DNA of 64,000 nt from Cyanobacteria bacterium RI_101 (GTDB lineage: Bacteria > Cyanobacteriota > Cyanobacteriia > Cyanobacteriales > Microcystaceae). Location: the NCBI GenBank assembly GCA_016471375.1, contig WGLZ01000015.1, positions 62,001-126,000 of the forward strand. The letters are read 5' to 3'. The translations under genes and the position numbers were made by a program. Shown one piece after another: positions 1-11,566 of this stretch; the stretch's first letter is position 1, and each line of letters begins with the position of its first letter. The notes below the pieces were generated by a model. It searched no databases. It was not told the origin of the DNA and saw nothing but the letters and a program-made list of their open reading frames with translations.

Positions 1-137
1 TCTTTTTCTTTTTCCCCGGACTCTTGTTGTTAAGTCCCATTCTTAATTTTCGCCCCCAGCGCCGAGCCGTTTAAGGCGGGTTAAGCTGAAGTTCCAGTCA
101 TCGGCGCCGAAATCGCCGCAACTAAGGAGGATCGCTG

Positions 138-452
138 ATGCGACGAGTTGACGTTTTAGCAATAGGACTCGGTTTTTTTCTGGCGGGAGGTCTCGTTTAC
201 GGCGTTTTACTCGGCGTCGGCGTCGAGAGTCAGAAAGCGGGCGTTTGGGCCCAGGCGGTTCTAGTGGGGGGGTTGATCCTCTGGCTCTGTTCCTACATTT
301 TCCGGGTGCTGACCCACGACATGACCTACCACCAACAAATCAAAGACTACGAAGAAGCCCTGATCCAAAAACGTTGGGAGAGCTTGACCCCGGCGGAGCG
401 GGAGCGCCTTCAGGCGGAAGTGGAGGCGGAACGGAGCGCCAAAACTCCCTAG
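138..452 (+). CDS. DUF3007 family membrane protein
   Basis: ORF with two hydrophobic N-terminal segments and the DMTYHQQIKDYEEA..LTPAERERLQAE tail typical of cyanobacterial/plastid DUF3007. Confidence 0.8.
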   Translation: MRRVDVLAIGLGFFLAGGLVYGVLLGVGVESQKAGVWAQAVLVGGLILWLCSYIFRVLTHDMTYHQQIKDYEEALIQKRWESLTPAERERLQAEVEAERSAKTP

Positions 453-545
453 GATTAAGGTGTTGAGGTCTGGCTCTGGGGTGTGCGTCTAACACACCCT
501 ACAAATCAATTTTGATATCTGATATCTGTCATCTGATAACTGAAA

Positions 546-1052
546 ATGTATCCTATCCACATTCCCCACCTGCTCCGCCAACCCCAGGCGACCCAAATTA
601 TCCACCTCGACGGCGCCGTCCCCGATCTGGACGCCTTAACGCCCGTGAAGGGACAGATGAAAATTCGCCACGGCGGCACTTTTCTGGAAGTGGGCGTCAG
701 CGCCGAAACCATTGTCAACCTGACCTGCGACCGCTGTATCCAGAGCTATAACTACCGTTTAACCTTAGAAACCTCCGAGTTAATCTGGCTGGAAGCGCCG
801 ACGGCGGAGACCCTACCCCCGGAGCGGGAATTGGCCTGGGAGGATCTATCGGAGCAACTGCCCCCGGACGGCGATTTTGACGCGGACGCTTGGCTCTACG
901 AGCAATTTACCCTAGCGCTTCCCCTCCAACGTCTCTGCGGTAAAGACTGTCAACCTCCGGCGGTTTCCCAGCAAGAAATCGACCCGACGGATCGGCGTTG
1001 GTCGGCGCTGGAAATCCTCAAACAACAGTTAACCACCCTGCCCCCCGCCTAA
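546..1052 (+). CDS. YceD/DUF177 family protein (23S rRNA accumulation)
   Basis: VNLTCDRCIQSYNYRL cysteine motif and C-terminal acidic region typical of DUF177. Confidence 0.8.
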   Translation: MYPIHIPHLLRQPQATQIIHLDGAVPDLDALTPVKGQMKIRHGGTFLEVGVSAETIVNLTCDRCIQSYNYRLTLETSELIWLEAPTAETLPPERELAWEDLSEQLPPDGDFDADAWLYEQFTLALPLQRLCGKDCQPPAVSQQEIDPTDRRWSALEILKQQLTTLPPA

Positions 1053-1087
1053 GTTTTCCGCCTCTTTTTTCTATCGCTAACGCTACT

Positions 1088-1453
1088 ATGTTTGGCAAAT
1101 CCGAGCGTCCCGCTTCCTCCGAAGAATCCCTCAGTTTAGAACGTATTTTTCAAGAACAAGAATCGGCTTTAATGGAGGCAGATCCAGAGATGAACAGCGA
1201 AGACACCGAATTGACTTTTAGCCCCAAACAGGAGCCGGCGCCGGAAGTAGTCGTCGCGGTGGAAAAAATTAGCGGCATTCTTTCCCCCTATTTTATTGTT
1301 TTGGTGGGTTTATTTCTCTACGACCGCAATGTCCTCATCGGCGCCGTCCTCATTTTTGTAGGTATTTTTACTCTCCTGAAACTGTCCTGGCGGGATCTAC
1401 AAACCCTAGTCGATAAAGCGAAAGCTTTTTTCCAAAGCGCCTCGGAGTCTTGA
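1088..1453 (+). CDS. small conserved cyanobacterial membrane protein
   Basis: ORF continuing after DUF177; ATG at 1088 preferred over 998; two hydrophobic segments. Confidence 0.6.
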   Translation: MFGKSERPASSEESLSLERIFQEQESALMEADPEMNSEDTELTFSPKQEPAPEVVVAVEKISGILSPYFIVLVGLFLYDRNVLIGAVLIFVGIFTLLKLSWRDLQTLVDKAKAFFQSASES

Positions 1454-1506
1454 CTTTTGCCAGGAGGGCCCCCCGGCGCTAGGGTTAAGATTTAATCTCA
1501 AGTTAA

Positions 1507-2484
<978 letters not shown>

Positions 2485-2536
2485 TTAACAAGGGTGGGGA
2501 CGCGGTTGACGGGGCATTTTGACCGGCGCTCCCGAA

Positions 2537-2571
2537 CTGGCGGCGGCAATTGCGGCCAGTTCCGCCGCCAG
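2537..2571. other. inverted repeat / GC-rich hairpin downstream of por
   Basis: CTGGCGGCGG (2537-2546) pairs with CCGCCGCCAG (2562-2571); no T-tract. Confidence 0.5.
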
Positions 2572-2642
2572 CAAACTCCACAGCTAAAGATGTGGACGAG
2601 ATTCATAAACGATTTGTGATGACTATAATTAAAATTTTGATT

Positions 2643-3490
2643 TCAAAGCCAAGATCGTTGACCGGAAATATCAATTCCCGTATCTTTGGAAAAGATATAC
2701 TCGGTTTTTTGTAGCTGGGAATTATCAAACCGAAAATTGATATTTAGACCATTAGGCGACCATAAACGATTATAGATATAGGTTGCCGTCTCCGTGTCAA
2801 GACTATAGTAATTGGACAAACTCTGAACCGTTGCGGTTGGATGGGCTTGCAAGCCTTGTAGCATCGACTGATAGCTTGTCATAAATCCCTCAAGTAATAA
2901 GCGTTTATCCGTATCTTTCCAAAGATATTTATTCGTATTGGCCACAACCCCTTGATAAGCTCCGAGAAAAATTTGAAAATCGGGATCGCGTTGAAGGTTA
3001 GGATAATAGGAATAGGGAGGATTTAATAGAGTTGCGTCTAGTTGGTCTCCAATCAGTTGCTCATAGCGAAAATTAGTCGCGCCCGCTTTCACAAAATTTA
3101 GGCTTTCGTATTGCTCTGGAGTGAATTTTTGCCTTAGATAAAAACGCAAGGCTCTTGCATAGCCAGTATCGGTATCAATGCCGATTCTATTTTTACCATT
3201 TTCTAGATCGATGGCGCCGCAAAGGTCTAGAATGCCGCCATGAATGGGGAAAAGGGCTAAAATCTCGGGGTATTTATCCTGTAACGAAACAGATAGGGTA
3301 TCGTCATAAGACATAAAAACGATGTCAGCATTATTGTCAAGGAGATCTTGATGAGCTTCGTCTGCGTTTTTGACATATTTAATCTCTAAATTAAGGTTTG
3401 ATTTTTGTTGTGCCGCCGTTAACAGAAAGGCAGAAATATCTTTAAAAGTTGAGATTTTGAGAGTAGGATTCATAGTTGTAAACACTGTCA
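2643..3490 (-). CDS. ABC transporter substrate-binding protein-like (NrtA/TauA/MetQ fold), no obvious signal peptide
   Basis: LKISTFKDISAFLL...LDNNADIVFMSYDDTLS periplasmic-binding style motifs; ORF opens at 3536, first internal Met of a plausible start near 3490. Confidence 0.55.
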
Positions 3491-3533
3491 TATAGCTGTT
3501 TGCACACGGGTGAGAACGACGTTTGTTAGCCCT

Positions 3534-3645
3534 CATCCCCCAGCCCCTTCTCCCAATTCTGGGAGAAGGGGAGCCAAAACTCTGTTTATCTCTAGGTTTT
3601 AAGTCCCTCTCCCAAAGAGGGAGAGGGATTTAGGGTGAGGGTTAG
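3534..3645. repeat. dispersed GC-rich intergenic repeat
   Basis: ccctcatcccccagccccttctcccaattctgggagaagggg ... ccctctcccaaagagggagagggatttagggtgaggg nested inverted repeats. Confidence 0.7.
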
Positions 3646-3991
3646 ACCGGCCAAGAATGTCCCTCAGTCGAGAGAATACCGCTATAAGTATTTCACAAGG
3701 CCATCAGAAAAAATAGACTTTCTAAGCAGTTTAACCGAACGGTTGAAAGACCATATCATGGAAAGACTGAGAAGTTCAAGGATTGAGCGTGTTGCCAAGG
3801 AAGAAATTTTAACGCCAGTCAAGAAAAATCAGTATAGAGAAATTTAATCGTCGTAAAGGCAAAGGAGATTGTGTGATTCACTCTAGAAGACATTATAGCA
3901 GTCACATCTAGATTGCAAATCGCCCTTTAACAAAAGGCTTTAGGCGTAAGGGTTTCGATATTTGGAGTTTTACAAAACATTTATGACCGCT

Positions 3992-4564
3992 CTATCGGAT
4001 TGGCCAAAGGTAAAGAAGAAGAAATAAAATCACCCAAATCCCGTCCACAAAATGCCAAAACAGCGCCGCGGCGCCGACGCCGCTGTGGCCGCCGTCAAAG
4101 TTGTGGGGTCGGAGCGAGCGCCGATAAAAGTAGAGGATTAGCCCCACCCCCGTCAGCACGTGGAGACCGTGGAAACCGGTGAGGAGGTAAAAGGTGGCGC
4201 CCGCCGTTCCCGCGTCCAGACCAAAGGGCATGGCCCGCCATTCCGCGACCTGACCGCAGAGAAAAATAATCCCTAAGGTCGCCGTCAATAACCAGAGGCG
4301 CCGAAACAGGTTTAATTGCCCCCGGTGGAGGGCCCTTTCCGCCAGGACGATGACGGCGCTACTGCTCAGAAGGATGACCGTATTAACCGCCGCCCGGGGA
4401 AGATCTAGACCCCTGACCCCCGGGGGAAACCATTGGGGGGCGTTGAGGCGCAGGAGCGTATAGGTGACAAAGAAGCTGAGAAAGACGACGCTTTCGGAGG
4501 CGAGGAAGACGGGAAAGCCAAAGGAGAGGTTGTCGGACTCTTTCCGGTCGGGCGCCGTTGACAT
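3992..4564 (-). CDS. ctaE: cytochrome c oxidase subunit III (heme-copper oxidase)
   Basis: SESVVFLSFFVTYTLLR, TGFHGLHVLTGV, FWHFVDGIWVILF motifs of COX3. Confidence 0.9.
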   Translation of the reverse strand: MSTAPDRKESDNLSFGFPVFLASESVVFLSFFVTYTLLRLNAPQWFPPGVRGLDLPRAAVNTVILLSSSAVIVLAERALHRGQLNLFRRLWLLTATLGIIFLCGQVAEWRAMPFGLDAGTAGATFYLLTGFHGLHVLTGVGLILYFYRRSLRPHNFDGGHSGVGAAALFWHFVDGIWVILFLLLYLWPIR

Positions 4565-4693
4565 GGGAGTTGGGGAAAGGGAAATAGCTCAAGCAATGGC
4601 CCCTAGGGTAGCAAAGGCTCTCCGCCGTTTGCCGGGGCCGACTATGTTAATTTTTATGAAGCACTGTTAATTTGCCCGCAAGCAATCCTTCCC

Positions 4694-5164
4694 ATGACTT
4701 TCGCCATTCCTGAATCCGTCAAAATTTATAGTCAATTCGGCCACCCTATCCTCATGTGGGCGCTGTTAGCCACTTCCCTCTACGCCCTCTGGCTGGGGTT
4801 CCAGTCCCGCAAAATCCGCTCCGCCGACCCGGAGACCCGTAAGACCCTGATCCAAAAGGACGTGAAGCAAAAGCACTATGTGACTGGCTCTCTGCTCCTG
4901 GCGCTGATGGTGATGGGCACTGTGGGGGGCATGGCGGCGACCTATATCAATAACGGCAAGCTCTTTGTGGGGCCCCACCTCTTAGTGGGTCTAGGGATGA
5001 CGGCGCTGATCGCGACGGCCGCGGCGCTGGCGCCCTGGATGCAGAAGGGCAACGACCTGGCCCGCTATACCCACATCGTTCTTAACCTAACCGTCATCGG
5101 TCTCTTTGGTTGGCAGGCGGTGACGGGGGTGGAAATCGTTCAGCGCATCGTTAGCAAGCTCTAA
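4694..5164 (+). CDS. DUF4079 family membrane protein
   Basis: [20 protein letters not shown]..., [20 protein letters not shown] motifs of DUF4079. Confidence 0.8.
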   Translation: MTFAIPESVKIYSQFGHPILMWALLATSLYALWLGFQSRKIRSADPETRKTLIQKDVKQKHYVTGSLLLALMVMGTVGGMAATYINNGKLFVGPHLLVGLGMTALIATAAALAPWMQKGNDLARYTHIVLNLTVIGLFGWQAVTGVEIVQRIVSKL

Positions 5165-5235
5165 TCCCCTCAGGAATCAGGAAAAGCCCCCATCCCTGGT
5201 TTAGACTAAGGCACACTGGCTTTTTAGGCCCTTCT

Positions 5236-6615
5236 ATGTCCCCTAGCCCCCTCAAATCGGCGCTTCGCAAACTGCGTTCTGAGCAACGCAAATGGGGCGC
5301 CAATGTCTCCAGCCATACGCCCCAGCGGGTTAACCGTTGGGCTAAATGGTTGATGCCGGGCCTGTTGGTCAAGCGCTGGCTGTTGATCAGTTCCCTGGGG
5401 TTGGCGCTAATCCTTTTTGGCTTAGCCATTTGGGTCAAGCTCACGCCGGTCTATCGAATTACGGAATTTCTCTCCCAAACCCTAGAACGCACTACCCAGT
5501 TAGTCCCCAACTACATTTCCGGCCCTTTGCTTTTGGCCTTCGGTCTCTTCTGCGTCCTTTGGGGGCAAAGCCGCACTGTCGGCGCCATTACGGAAGTGCT
5601 CCAACCGGAGGGGAATCAAGAGTTAGTGGACGTCCTCCTCAATCACCGGCGCTTGAACCGGGGGCCGAAAATTGTGGTGGTGGGGGGCGGCACGGGCTTG
5701 TCCACCCTTCTGCGGGGCATTAAACAGTACAGCGCCAATATTACGGCCATTGTCACGGTGGCGGACGACGGCGGCTCCTCCGGGCGCCTGCGCCGGGAAA
5801 TCGGGGTTCTGCCGCCGGGGGATATTCGCAACTGCTTGGCCTCCCTAGCGGACGAGGAAAAACTGATCACCGAACTATTCCAATACCGTTTCCAAGCCGG
5901 AGACGGTCTAGTGGGCCACAGTTTTGGCAATTTATTCCTCACGGCGCTGACGGATATCACCGGCGATCTGGAGCAGGCCATCGCCGCCAGCTCAAAAGTT
6001 CTAGCGGTGCGGGGTAAGGTTCTGCCGGCCACCCTAGCGGACGTCACCCTCTGGGCCCAGTTAGAGGACGGGCGAATTATTGAAGGGGAATCCCAGATTA
6101 CGGAGGCGGGGGGGAAAATTGTCCGCCTGGGTTGTCGTCCCGACAACCCCCCAGCGCCGCCCGCGGTGCTCAAAGCCATTGACGAGGCGGATTACATTAT
6201 TATTGGCCCCGGCAGTTTATATACCAGTATTATTCCGAACCTGTTGGTGCCGGATATTCAAGCGGCCATCGCTGAAGCCCAGGCGCCGAGAATCTACGTC
6301 TGCAACATTATGACCCAACCGGGGGAAACGGATGGTTACACCGTCTCCGACCATCTCCGAGCCATTGACGCCGTTTGCGAGTATCGCCTTTTTGACGGCG
6401 TTTTAGCCCAGAGAACGCCCCCCTCTCCCCAGAGTTTAGAAAAGTACGCCAAGGAACACTGCCATCCCGTTTACCTCGACCGGGAAGAAGTGACGGCGCT
6501 GGGCTGTCGGTTAGTCTTAGCGAACGTGATGCGGGAAACGCCCCAGGGAAAAGTGCGCCATGATCCCGAGCGGTTAGCTAGAGTCTTAATGCGCTGGTAC
6601 GGAGGGCAAGCCTAG
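5236..6615 (+). CDS. YvcK/CofD-like gluconeogenesis factor (uridine diphosphate-N-acetylglucosamine-binding)
   Basis: [59 protein letters not shown]. Confidence 0.92.
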   Translation: MSPSPLKSALRKLRSEQRKWGANVSSHTPQRVNRWAKWLMPGLLVKRWLLISSLGLALILFGLAIWVKLTPVYRITEFLSQTLERTTQLVPNYISGPLLLAFGLFCVLWGQSRTVGAITEVLQPEGNQELVDVLLNHRRLNRGPKIVVVGGGTGLSTLLRGIKQYSANITAIVTVADDGGSSGRLRREIGVLPPGDIRNCLASLADEEKLITELFQYRFQAGDGLVGHSFGNLFLTALTDITGDLEQAIAASSKVLAVRGKVLPATLADVTLWAQLEDGRIIEGESQITEAGGKIVRLGCRPDNPPAPPAVLKAIDEADYIIIGPGSLYTSIIPNLLVPDIQAAIAEAQAPRIYVCNIMTQPGETDGYTVSDHLRAIDAVCEYRLFDGVLAQRTPPSPQSLEKYAKEHCHPVYLDREEVTALGCRLVLANVMRETPQGKVRHDPERLARVLMRWYGGQA

Positions 6616-8097
6616 ATGTCGGGGGTGATGGTGGTGGGTACCACCTCCCACGCGGGCAAAACCTTTTTAACGACGGCGCTCTGTCGTCTGATCCGGCGCC
6701 GGGGCTATCAGGTCGCGCCCTTTAAGGGGCAAAATATGGCGCTCAACGCCTACGTTACCGCGGAGGGGGGAGAGATGGGCCACGCCCAGGCGGCGCAGGC
6801 CTGGGCCGCGGGGATAGCGCCGCGGGTGACCATGAATCCCATTTTGCTTAAACCCCAGGGGGATAGTACTTCCCAGGTGATTCTCTTGGGCAAAAAAATC
6901 GGCGTCACCCAGGCGCAGGAGTATTATGAGCGGTACTTTGACCGGGGTTGGAGCGCCATTACGGCCTCCCTAGAGCAGTTAAAACAAGAATTTAAAGTCA
7001 TTGTCTGCGAAGGCGCCGGCAGTCCGGCGGAAATTAACCTCAAACATCGAGACTTAACCAATATGCGGGTGGCCCAATATCTGGGAGCCTGGACGATTTT
7101 AGTGGTGGATATCGACCGGGGCGGCGCCTTTGCCCAGGTGGTGGGAACCTTGATGTTACTGGAACCCCAGGAGCGGGCGTTAATCAAAGGGGTGGTGATT
7201 AATAAATTTCGGGGGCAACTCTCCATTTTGCAACCGGGTCTGGATTGGTTAGAACAAGAAACAGGGATTCCGGTCTTGGGCGTTATTCCCTATAGCGATC
7301 TACTCTTTCCCGCGGAAGATTCCCTCTCGCTTTTAGACCGACCCAGTCGCAATCAAGCGGTTGACTTAGAGATTACGGTGTTGAAACTGCCCCAGATCTC
7401 CAACTTTACCGACTTTGATCCCCTGGAGGCGGAACCCCAAGTTCGAGTGACCTTCCGAGAGTTAACCGGGTCTTTGGGCCGTCCCGACGCCGTTATTTTG
7501 CCGGGAACCAAAAATACCCTAACGGCGCTGGAGGCCTTAAAAGCCTCCGGCATGGCGGCCCAACTTTTGGACTACGTTAATCAGGGCGGAACTCTGCTGG
7601 GCGTTTGCGGCGGTTGGCAACTTCTGGGAAAAGCGGTTCTCGATCCTCAACGCTTGGAAAGCGCCGTTACCCAGGGAGAAGGCCTAGGGCTGTTTCCCCT
7701 CGTCACGACCATCAGCTCTGAAAAAATCACCCGCCAGCGCCGAGTTTTGAGCCAGTTTCCCTGGGACGGTTTAACCGTTAGCGGCTATGAAATTCATCAG
7801 GGACAGACGGAAATTCTCCCTAACTCGGCGTTTCAGCCCCTTTTCGCCGATCCGACTCTCGGTTTAGTCTCCCAAAGCCGGAACCTCTGGGGCACCTACC
7901 TCCACGGCCTGTTGGAAAACGGCGCTTGGCGCCGGGCTTGGCTGAATGAATTGAGAGCGAAAAAAGGCTTGACGCCCTTAACTCTGGATATCCCCGACTA
8001 TAGCGAGCAACGGGAGCGCCTATTGGATCAAGTCGCGGATTTAGCGGAGCGGAATTTAAACCTAGACGCCCTTTGGCGCTATTTAGACAATTCGTAG
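6616..8097 (+). CDS. cobQ: cobyric acid synthase
   Basis: VVGTTSHAGKTFLTTALCRLIRRRGYQVAPFKGQNMALN, GVCGGWQLLG amidotransferase motif; starts directly after the preceding stop. Confidence 0.95.
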   Translation: MSGVMVVGTTSHAGKTFLTTALCRLIRRRGYQVAPFKGQNMALNAYVTAEGGEMGHAQAAQAWAAGIAPRVTMNPILLKPQGDSTSQVILLGKKIGVTQAQEYYERYFDRGWSAITASLEQLKQEFKVIVCEGAGSPAEINLKHRDLTNMRVAQYLGAWTILVVDIDRGGAFAQVVGTLMLLEPQERALIKGVVINKFRGQLSILQPGLDWLEQETGIPVLGVIPYSDLLFPAEDSLSLLDRPSRNQAVDLEITVLKLPQISNFTDFDPLEAEPQVRVTFRELTGSLGRPDAVILPGTKNTLTALEALKASGMAAQLLDYVNQGGTLLGVCGGWQLLGKAVLDPQRLESAVTQGEGLGLFPLVTTISSEKITRQRRVLSQFPWDGLTVSGYEIHQGQTEILPNSAFQPLFADPTLGLVSQSRNLWGTYLHGLLENGAWRRAWLNELRAKKGLTPLTLDIPDYSEQRERLLDQVADLAERNLNLDALWRYLDNS

Positions 8098-8168
8098 GCC
8101 CCATCTTGGGCTTGATCCCGGCAGAATGAAAAGTGTTATCTCCGGCGCTATCTAGGAGAGCTTCCCCC

Positions 8169-9053
8169 ATGACCCTGCCCAACTTTCTGATCGTCGGCGC
8201 CGCCAAATCCGGCACCACGGCGCTCCACAGTTATCTGAGCCAGCATCCCCAGATTTATATGACCCCCGACAAGGAAACCAATTTTTTCGCCTTTTGGGGT
8301 CAGGCGCTCAATTTCCAAGGCCCCGGCGACGAGGCCATTAATCGTTTTTCCGTGACCAATCTCAGCGCCTATGAAGCGCTCTTTGAGGACGCGGCCGGGG
8401 AAACGGCGCTGGGGGAGGCCTGTCCGCTATATCTTTACGACGCCAAGACGCCGGAGCGAATTTATGAAACCCTGCCGGACTGTAAAATCATCGTTATTCT
8501 GCGAGATCCGGCGGAGCGAGCCTACGCTAATTTTCTCCATCTAATCCGGGACGGGCGGGAACCCTACCCCGATTTTGCCCGGGCGCTGAACCAGGAGCCG
8601 GAGAGAATCGCCCAGAATTGGGAATGGTTTTGGCACTATGGCCAGCAGGGTTACTATGGAGAGCAATTACGGCGCTATTACGACCGTTTTCCTCGGGAGC
8701 AAATTCAGGTTTATCTCTACGAAGATCTGCGCCAGAACGCCCTCGGTTTAATTCAGACTATTTTTACCTTTCTCGGGGTTGACTCCAGCTTTAGCCCCGA
8801 TATGACGATTCGGCCCAACAAATCAGGGATGCCAAAAAACAAACTCCTCCACGGACTCTTAACCCGGCCCAATCCCCTGAAAAGTTTATTAAAACCCCTC
8901 TTTCCCGCCCAGTTACGGCAAAAAATCCAACACAATAACTTAACCACGCCGGAGTTAGCGCCGGAGGTGCGAGCGGAATTAAAAACGCGATATCAGGAAG
9001 ACATTCTCCAGTGTCAAGCGCTCATCGGTCGAGATTTATCCGCTTGGTTATAG
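8169..9053 (+). CDS. sulfotransferase domain protein
   Basis: FLIVGAAKSGTTALHSYLSQHPQI PAPS 5'-phosphosulfate loop, KIIVILRDPAERAYANFLHL. Confidence 0.88.
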   Translation: MTLPNFLIVGAAKSGTTALHSYLSQHPQIYMTPDKETNFFAFWGQALNFQGPGDEAINRFSVTNLSAYEALFEDAAGETALGEACPLYLYDAKTPERIYETLPDCKIIVILRDPAERAYANFLHLIRDGREPYPDFARALNQEPERIAQNWEWFWHYGQQGYYGEQLRRYYDRFPREQIQVYLYEDLRQNALGLIQTIFTFLGVDSSFSPDMTIRPNKSGMPKNKLLHGLLTRPNPLKSLLKPLFPAQLRQKIQHNNLTTPELAPEVRAELKTRYQEDILQCQALIGRDLSAWL

Positions 9054-9054
9054 G

Positions 9055-9160
9055 GCTAGACCCACCCCGTCAGCCTTCGCCTGCCCCCCCCTCCAAAGGA
9101 GGGGAAAGTAAGACTGAGCGGTTCCCCTCCTTGGAGGGGCTAGGGGTGGGTTCATCACTC
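9055..9160. repeat. dispersed GC-rich intergenic repeat
   Basis: ccccctccaaaggaggggaa...ggttcccctccttggaggggctaggggtggg. Confidence 0.65.
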
Positions 9161-9197
9161 TGCTTTGACCCAACCTTTTGTTACCCTTGGCTTTCCT

Positions 9198-10208
9198 ATG
9201 GTTAAACCGAAAATTTGGCATCTCATTGGCGACAAACGGGCGGGAGGCTCTAATCTCCTAGTGGAGCGACTCAGCCAATCGGCGCTGAAGGAAGACTTTG
9301 ATTTTCTGACCCTCCGCCTTGAAGGAATCAGCGCCGCCCGTCAAGAAGGGAAACCGGACTTAATCGTCTTTCATTACCCCTGCGCCTGGCGCTATTTATG
9401 GCGTTTACTAGTTCTTAAATTACAAGCGCCGGTTTATATCTGCGACCATCACTACTGCCGGGGCTTTGAAAAAGAACAGGTTAAATCCCCCTGGCGCTTT
9501 CGCCTACTACTGCGTCTGGCCTACGGTTTAGCCCAGGGGGTCATCGCCGTCTCCGGCGCTCAAAAAGAGTGGATGGTTAAAACCCGGTTGGTTAACCCCG
9601 CCAAAGTGACGGTTATTCTCCCCGCCTCGCCCCTCGACTCTTTCCTTGCGCTAGCCCCCAAAGCGCCGGGGGAAACCCTAATCCTCGGCGCCTACGGGCG
9701 CTTTGCCCCCCAAAAGGGCTTTAGTCAATTTCTCCAGAGGGTTCCCCAGATGTTGCCGCCCCAGGCGCGCTTTAAGCTAGGGGGCTACGGTCAGGACGAA
9801 GGGGAGATTCAAGCCTTAGCCGCAACCTTGCCCCAGGTGGAGTTAGTCGGCGCCGTTGGGGATGTGTCGGAATTTTTGAGCCAATGCGACGCGGTGGTCA
9901 TTCCCTCCCGCTGGGAACCCTTTGGCTTAGTTTGTTTAGAAGCGAAAGCGGCGGGCCGCGCGGTCTTGGCGGCGGAGGTGGACGGGTTGACGGAGCAGGT
10001 TCGGGACTGCGGTTTGGCTCTGCCGTTGGATGACGTTCCGGCTTGGCGACAGGCGTTTGAGTCCCTAACGCCCCAGACCTTAAAACAGTGGGGGGAAAAC
10101 GGGCGTCGTTCCGCGGCGGGGGCGTGGCAAACTTGTCTAAGGGATTGGGGACGTTTTTTCCGGGAGAAAACCCAGGGAGGCGGGGGTGAAAAGCTGGCTG
10201 ACGGCTAA
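9198..10208 (+). CDS. glycosyltransferase family 4 (group 1)
   Basis: LILGAYGRFAPQKGFSQFL, VVIPSRWEPFGLVCLEAKAAGRAVLA. Confidence 0.88.
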   Translation: MVKPKIWHLIGDKRAGGSNLLVERLSQSALKEDFDFLTLRLEGISAARQEGKPDLIVFHYPCAWRYLWRLLVLKLQAPVYICDHHYCRGFEKEQVKSPWRFRLLLRLAYGLAQGVIAVSGAQKEWMVKTRLVNPAKVTVILPASPLDSFLALAPKAPGETLILGAYGRFAPQKGFSQFLQRVPQMLPPQARFKLGGYGQDEGEIQALAATLPQVELVGAVGDVSEFLSQCDAVVIPSRWEPFGLVCLEAKAAGRAVLAAEVDGLTEQVRDCGLALPLDDVPAWRQAFESLTPQTLKQWGENGRRSAAGAWQTCLRDWGRFFREKTQGGGGEKLADG

Positions 10209-11475
10209 ACTTCAAAGCATTGATAGCCCTTTTGTCCGCAACGTGGGCTGGCTGGGGGGATCCGGCGCCATGATCCGGGTCTCTCGACTGCTGGCCACGA
10301 TTATTCTGGCCCGCTTTTTAACCAAATACGACTATGGCTTAGCGGCGCTGGTGCTGACCACCAATGAATTTGTGCGGGTCTTTACCCGCAATGGGGTGGT
10401 AGTCAAACTGATTCAAACCGACGCCGAGAATTTACCCCATTTAACCCAGTCCGCCTATTGGTTAAACTGGGCCATGTTTGGCGGTTTATTTCTGATCCAA
10501 TGTCTGGTCGCTTTCCCCATCGCTTGGTTTTATCGGGATAGCCGGGTGATTTTACCCATCTGCGTCATGGGTTTAAATTTGCTCTTAATTCCCCTCGGTT
10601 TAGTGCAGGCGGCGCTACTGCAACGGGAGGGGCGTTTTAAAGTTATCGCTCTGACGGAAATGTTGCAAATTTCCACCGATAACGTCCTTTCGGCGCTGTT
10701 CGCTATCGCCGGTCTGGGGATGTGGGCGATTGTTTTACCGAAAATTCTCGTCGCGCCGATCTGGGTTTATATCATTACCAAAAATCATCCCTGGCGCCCC
10801 AATCAACCCTTTTCCACCAACCATTGGGGAGATTTAATCGGCTTTGGCCGGAGCGTCTTAGGAGTGGAACTGTTAAACACCTTGCGGGGGAATTTAGATT
10901 ATTTGATTATTGGCCGCTTTTTGAGCGTGGACGCCCTAGGGGTTTATTTCTTCGCCTTTAACGCCGGTCTGGGGATTAGCCTCGGCATTATTACCTCCAT
11001 TCGCGCGGCGCTTCTGCCTCACTTGTGCGACGCGAGGGACAATTTAGCTCAATTCAAAGCCCGCTATTTTAGCAGTTTAAAAACCGTCGCCGCCGTTATT
11101 TTTCCCCTCGTGATCTTGCAAGCCAGCCTAGCGCCGTTTTATGTGCCCCTAGTCTTTGGAGAAAAGTGGATTCCCGCCATTCCCATTTTAATTTTAATTT
11201 GTCTCTCGGCGCTTCCCCGACCCTTCGCCGATTCCGCCTCTCAGTTATTGTTGGCAATTAATAAACCTCAACTGGATTTAGCCTGGAATCTCATTTTTAC
11301 GGCGCTGTTTACCTTAGCCCTTCTCCTCGGCGTCCAGTGGCAAAGTTTGGGGGTAGCCTGGGCGGTTTTGTTAACCCATTGGCTCTGTTTGCCTCTCTTT
11401 ACCCTCTGGGTTTCCCGCTATGTCTTTCGGCAAAAGATTCAAAGTCCTCCCAAGTTAGGAGATTCAGGGGCCTGA
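10186..11475 (+). CDS. oligosaccharide flippase / polysaccharide biosynthesis protein (Wzx-like)
   Basis: GTG start overlapping upstream GT; multi-TM protein, LARFLTKYDYGLAALVLTTNEF...ALGVYFFAFNAG. Confidence 0.85.
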   Translation: MKSWLTAKLQSIDSPFVRNVGWLGGSGAMIRVSRLLATIILARFLTKYDYGLAALVLTTNEFVRVFTRNGVVVKLIQTDAENLPHLTQSAYWLNWAMFGGLFLIQCLVAFPIAWFYRDSRVILPICVMGLNLLLIPLGLVQAALLQREGRFKVIALTEMLQISTDNVLSALFAIAGLGMWAIVLPKILVAPIWVYIITKNHPWRPNQPFSTNHWGDLIGFGRSVLGVELLNTLRGNLDYLIIGRFLSVDALGVYFFAFNAGLGISLGIITSIRAALLPHLCDARDNLAQFKARYFSSLKTVAAVIFPLVILQASLAPFYVPLVFGEKWIPAIPILILICLSALPRPFADSASQLLLAINKPQLDLAWNLIFTALFTLALLLGVQWQSLGVAWAVLLTHWLCLPLFTLWVSRYVFRQKIQSPPKLGDSGA

Positions 11476-11566
11476 TGGACTCTGATCAAACATCGCCTCA
11501 GTTGATGTACAGCAATTTCCCATATATAATCACAATTAATCGTCCCTTGGCAATTTACTCATTAAT

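Noticed and set aside
5643-6179. 178-aa minus-strand ORF
   Set aside because: Antisense to YvcK family gene with low-complexity R/P/S composition
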